A stretch of DNA of 8,461 nucleotides from Nitrososphaerota archaeon (GTDB lineage: Archaea; Thermoproteota; Nitrososphaeria; Nitrososphaerales; Nitrosopumilaceae): NCBI GenBank assembly GCA_028867395.1, contig JAGWGO010000048.1:1-8461 (forward strand), written 5' to 3'. Numbering within the stretch: the stretch's first letter is position 1; every line of letters starts with the position of its first letter. Under the pieces are notes generated by a model. The model was given only the letters and a program-made list of their open reading frames with translations. It was not told the origin of the DNA and did not search any database. Shown in pieces: positions 6,048 through 8,461 of the stretch. The position numbers and the translations under genes were made by a program.

Positions 6048-6067
6048 AACATTGCAAGTGATGCCCC

Positions 6068-6769
6068 ATGGGAAAAGTTTTTGCAGTAGGGGTGGGACCA
6101 GGTTCTCCAAAATATGTTACAGAAATTGTTAAAGAAATTGTGATAAATTGCGATATAGTAATCGGTTACAAGTATACTCTCAAGACCATTGAGGGATTAA
6201 TCAAGGGTAAAGAAGTGTATGAGATCACGATGCAGGATCAGGAAGAATCTTATCAAAAGGTATCCAAGTCACTTGGGAATAGAACGTGTGTCGTGCCATT
6301 TACAGGTGATGTGAATTTTTCAGAATCTGAGGTGGTAGACAGGTTGATTGAAATTTTTGAAGGTGTGCAGATAGTTCCCGGTATCAGTTCAATACAGGTA
6401 GCAGCATCACGTGCAAGGGTTCCATTAGATAAGAGCAAAGTCATAACCATGCATATATCAACAAGTATAGAAGAAAAGAAACTCGAGCTTCAAAAGGCCT
6501 TAATTGATGGGTTTAGTGTAGTGCTAGTGCCCCGCCCTTGGCCTAAAGAGCCCTCAAAGCACTTTATGCAATCTGAAATTGCAATTTATTTGAGGAACCA
6601 AGGATTTGACACCTCAAAGATTAAGGTGCATGTCTTTGAGTTCATCACAACCGAGAATGAGACACACTTTGTTGGAACTGTGAAAGATTTGGAAGGAAGA
6701 CAGTTTTCTGACCTCTCTGTAATGGTCTTTGACCAAACAAAGCTTGAATCGTATATTAACTTGAAATAA
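6068..6769 (+). CDS. cbiE: Cobalt-precorrin-7 C5-methyltransferase (CbiE type)
   Basis: SAM-dependent tetrapyrrole methylase of 233 residues in the corrin part of cobalamin biosynthesis, where CbiE methylates C5 of the ring and a separate CbiT handles C15 methylation and decarboxylation. Seen in the sequence: the N-terminal V-G-V-G-P-G-S-P-K-Y-V-T loop (residues 7-18), typical of class III methylases; V-P-G-I-S-S-I-Q-V-A-A-S-R at about 103-115, characteristic of CbiE/CobL rather than other ring methylases; and a C-terminal domain ending F-S-D-L-S-V-M-V-F. The second SAM-region motif reads T-G-D-V-N-F-S instead of the more usual G-D-P-G-F, a modest departure. No CbiT domain is fused (too short for CobL) and no other cobalamin gene lies in the window. 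It ends 14 nt from the convergent cupredoxin gene. The DNA around the start is cytoplasmic-type, without a signal peptide. Confidence 0.88.
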   Translation: MGKVFAVGVGPGSPKYVTEIVKEIVINCDIVIGYKYTLKTIEGLIKGKEVYEITMQDQEESYQKVSKSLGNRTCVVPFTGDVNFSESEVVDRLIEIFEGVQIVPGISSIQVAASRARVPLDKSKVITMHISTSIEEKKLELQKALIDGFSVVLVPRPWPKEPSKHFMQSEIAIYLRNQGFDTSKIKVHVFEFITTENETHFVGTVKDLEGRQFSDLSVMVFDQTKLESYINLK

Positions 6770-6783
6770 TTCTATCTTGTTGC

Positions 6784-8461
6784 TCAGTGAAGCGTTGGAG
6801 TAATAAGATTACTTGGGGGAATGGTGTTTAAAGCATGAGTTTGTGAGGATGGAAGTGATACGATTATTCCATTCATCCAAGTGTACGAAGGATCATAGAA
6901 TCGTATTATGCCAGTATCATTAATTGTAATCTGGAAACTTTGTCCTGGGGCAATTGAACCACTTTTTATTCTACCATCTGGGATGTATGGATTGGTTGTG
7001 CTGTAAGTAGCTGTTCCACTTAATATTGAATGAGCTACGTTATCATTATTCGTCCAAATTATTGTGGTTCCTGGCGTAATTTGGATCTGGTCTGGAGAAT
7101 AGTACCCATTGGTATAGTATTGATTTTGTTGAGAAGCAGCCCCTTGTGATAGTGAGGAGCCTGGAAGAATACTTACCTGTACTGGTGGTGCTTGTGATAT
7201 TTGGGAGACTACAATGATGTTACCGTTCAACCAAGTATTTGATGAATCATAATATGTGAAAGTGCCAGTTCCGGTTATTGTATACTGGAAACTTTGTCCT
7301 GGGGCAATCGAACCACTGTCTATCTTTCCATCTGGAACAAACGATGGTGGTGGTAAGACTCCCGTTGGAGCGGAACCCTTTGTTGCTGCAGTATTTTGAG
7401 TAGCTTGACCAGTCAGTATCCTATGCGGTACAGAATCATGGTTTGTCCAAACAATTGTTGTCCCAGATATAACCTGTAGAGAAGAGGGGGAAAGATATTG
7501 AGTATTTTGGTTATTTGTGGTAGTAGATGCTCCTTGCAATATATTAATCTGAGCAGTTTTTGCTTGAGCTGAAACTGAAGCTGGGCTTATCACTCCGACC
7601 ATCCAGGTGTAATTTGGATCAAAGAAGGTAATGTCTCCAGCAGTCTGTCCTTCTGGCAAATTCATGTATTGCGCAGCAGCAGCGCTAAGATATGTTTTGG
7701 AATTAAAGTTGGTTATGGTATACTGAAAGCTTTGGCCTGGCGCAATGGTTTCGCTATCAATAAATCCGTCTGGAGAAAATATTGGAAGAGAATCGTTTCC
7801 CTTGATAGCTGATGCAACTCCGCTCATTATTCTATGAGGCACCTTGTCATTATTTGTCCAAATTATGGTAGTACCAGGAGATACGCTAGTAATAGATGGA
7901 GAAAAGAAGACAAGATTATTGCTGTTTGATGCCCCAGAAACTATGCTTATTCTAACAGCATTTGAGGGAGTAGGTGTAGATTGTGTCGTAGTGGATGTTG
8001 GAACAGTGGCTGGTCCCGCAATGGTAGCTTTTGCGCTATAAATCACTCGAAAGTTTTCTGGACTTGTTATTTTTCCGGTGATACTGTAAACGATGCCGTT
8101 TTGAGTGTTATCTATCTGGCGCCCAAATAGATTGAGTTGGAGATTGTTACCATGTTGATCCTGAGCATTTCCTTGAAGCAAAAGGTATTTTCCGTCGCGT
8201 AGTAAGGTTGTAGTCCAACTGCCGGTGTTAAGATAGTTATCTCCGTTGATTGTAACAAGACCAGTATCTAGTGAAGAAACTATGCTGCTCCCGTTTTGAG
8301 CACCGGTAGTTAGCTGTATGTCAAATGTGGAATCAAAAATGTCTTGTGTGCCTGAAACAAAACCAGTAGCTTGAATCAGATATTTGTTCCCAGATGCAAA
8401 ATCAGAATATGCAGCGTGTGGTAACAAGAATACAATTACAAGTCCGGCAATTGCAATTAGG
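6784..8461 (-). CDS. Exported protein with three Cys-less cupredoxin repeats, 5' end cut off
   Basis: The frame is open to the right edge, so the start lies outside; 558 residues are visible (numbered from the codon at 8458-8460). A TTG at 8427 is an internal codon, because the residues before it are the hydrophobic core of a signal peptide (I-A-I-A-G-L-V-I-V-F-L-L). An unrecognised beta-rich domain (about 20-145) and a Thr/Pro/Ser linker (about 150-167) follow, then cupredoxin-like repeats at about 168-295, 303-419 and 427-536. Each has S-P-x-x-x-x-V/I-x-x-G-T-T-I-x-W-T-N, a His ligand (209, 346, 477), the S-x-x-I-A-P-G-Q-S-F-Q motif and a final Y/F-D-x-x-x-T-W-M/L-x-G strand. The normal Cys is Asp (281, 405, 523) and the normal His is Tyr/Asn, so a classic blue-copper centre cannot form. 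There is no C-terminal membrane anchor. Probably a pseudo-periplasmic or surface protein; redox or structural role undetermined. Confidence 0.88.
   Translation of the reverse strand, partial: LIAIAGLVIVFLLPHAAYSDFASGNKYLIQATGFVSGTQDIFDSTFDIQLTTGAQNGSSIVSSLDTGLVTINGDNYLNTGSWTTTLLRDGKYLLLQGNAQDQHGNNLQLNLFGRQIDNTQNGIVYSITGKITSPENFRVIYSAKATIAGPATVPTSTTTQSTPTPSNAVRISIVSGASNSNNLVFFSPSITSVSPGTTIIWTNNDKVPHRIMSGVASAIKGNDSLPIFSPDGFIDSETIAPGQSFQYTITNFNSKTYLSAAAAQYMNLPEGQTAGDITFFDPNYTWMVGVISPASVSAQAKTAQINILQGASTTTNNQNTQYLSPSSLQVISGTTIVWTNHDSVPHRILTGQATQNTAATKGSAPTGVLPPPSFVPDGKIDSGSIAPGQSFQYTITGTGTFTYYDSSNTWLNGNIIVVSQISQAPPVQVSILPGSSLSQGAASQQNQYYTNGYYSPDQIQITPGTTIIWTNNDNVAHSILSGTATYSTTNPYIPDGRIKSGSIAPGQSFQITINDTGIIRFYDPSYTWMNGIIVSLPSSQTHALNTIPPSNLITPTLH
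6853..7182 (-). repeat. Cupredoxin-like repeat 3
   Basis: Visible residues about 427-536. It keeps His477 in N-V-A-H-S and Met529 in T-W-M-N-G but has Asp523 where Cys is expected and Tyr526 where the second His is expected. It is the shortest repeat and the last domain; only about 22 residues follow. Confidence 0.8.
6931..6963 (-). repeat. Near-identical 33-bp copy in repeat 3 of the segment at 7285-7317
   Basis: These 33 bp match 7285-7317 at 32 positions; the single difference is a silent T/C. They encode S-G-S-I-A-P-G-Q-S-F-Q. The offset is 354 bp, exactly 118 codons, the repeat period. Flanking DNA is less similar. Confidence 0.85.
7204..7554 (-). repeat. Cupredoxin-like repeat 2
   Basis: Visible residues about 303-419. 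It keeps His346 (V-P-H-R) but has Asp405 for Cys, Asn408 for His and Leu411 for Met, so only one of the four classic type 1 copper ligands remains. It is the most degenerate of the three at the metal site, yet its core fold motifs are intact. Confidence 0.8.
7576..7956 (-). repeat. Cupredoxin-like repeat 1 with an insertion
   Basis: Visible residues about 168-295. It keeps His209 (V-P-H-R) and Met287 (T-W-M-V-G), with Asp281 for Cys and Tyr284 for His. Relative to repeats 2 and 3 it carries roughly 20 extra residues before the last strand (about 253-275), including four consecutive Ala. Confidence 0.75.

Noticed and set aside
6065..6072. CCCATGGG palindrome over the cbiE start codon
   Set aside because: A short palindrome created by the start codon and its neighbours; nothing else suggests regulation.
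8425..8427. TTG at 8427 as the start of the cupredoxin protein
   Set aside because: The frame continues open to the window edge and the residues upstream form the hydrophobic core of a signal peptide, so the gene is simply cut off here.
1..8461. CRISPR arrays, insertion sequences, tRNA or rRNA genes, defence or toxin-antitoxin systems
   Set aside because: No direct-repeat/spacer array, transposase, terminal inverted repeats, cloverleaf or such gene families were seen; nearly all DNA is taken by the described genes.

Overview
The window looks like ordinary chromosomal DNA from an AT-rich ammonia-oxidising-type archaeon (Nitrososphaerota, formerly Thaumarchaeota). Three things point there: the mix of genes (archaeal Cdc48, Hsp20, an exported multi-cupredoxin protein, a membrane-anchored PsbP-like protein and a cobalamin-pathway CbiE); AT-rich TATA-like boxes about 24-28 nt before most start codons, as expected of archaeal leaderless transcripts; and an archaeal GGTGATG ribosome-binding site before the inner gene of an operon. 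The genus cannot be settled from this stretch. I see no mobile element, CRISPR array, rRNA or tRNA, and no sign of recent transfer.

Layout, left to right: the 3' end of a cyclase/kynurenine-formamidase-like gene (+, 2-277) meets tail-to-tail a minus-strand block that reads, in transcription order, hsp20 (4048-3536), cdc48 (3505-1364) and the AmmeMemoRadiSam radical SAM gene amrS (1335-274). A compact 95-bp divergent promoter region separates hsp20 from a plus-strand gene with a helical N-terminus and an ACT-like C-terminus (4144-4806). Next come a small Met/Gly-rich protein on the minus strand (5133-4813), a 161-bp AT-rich gap holding a hairpin, a secreted and membrane-anchored PsbP-like protein (minus, 5984-5295), cbiE (plus, 6068-6769), and the 3' part of a large exported protein with three cupredoxin repeats (minus, 8461-6784), whose true start lies beyond the right edge.

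How the genes fit together: hsp20 and cdc48 form a protein quality-control pair, a holding chaperone plus an unfoldase, and amrS trails them either in the same transcript or from its own promoter at the cdc48 stop codon. cbiE belongs to corrin-ring synthesis. The PsbP-like and cupredoxin proteins are both exported and probably act at the outer face of the membrane or in the pseudo-periplasm.

The most notable point is that all three cupredoxin repeats have lost the Cys and C-terminal His of the normal type 1 copper site but keep the surrounding fold motifs. Other points worth attention are the hsp20-cdc48-amrS linkage, the small inverted repeat midway between the two divergent TATA boxes, the very tight convergent gene ends, and the Met-rich linker of the small protein.
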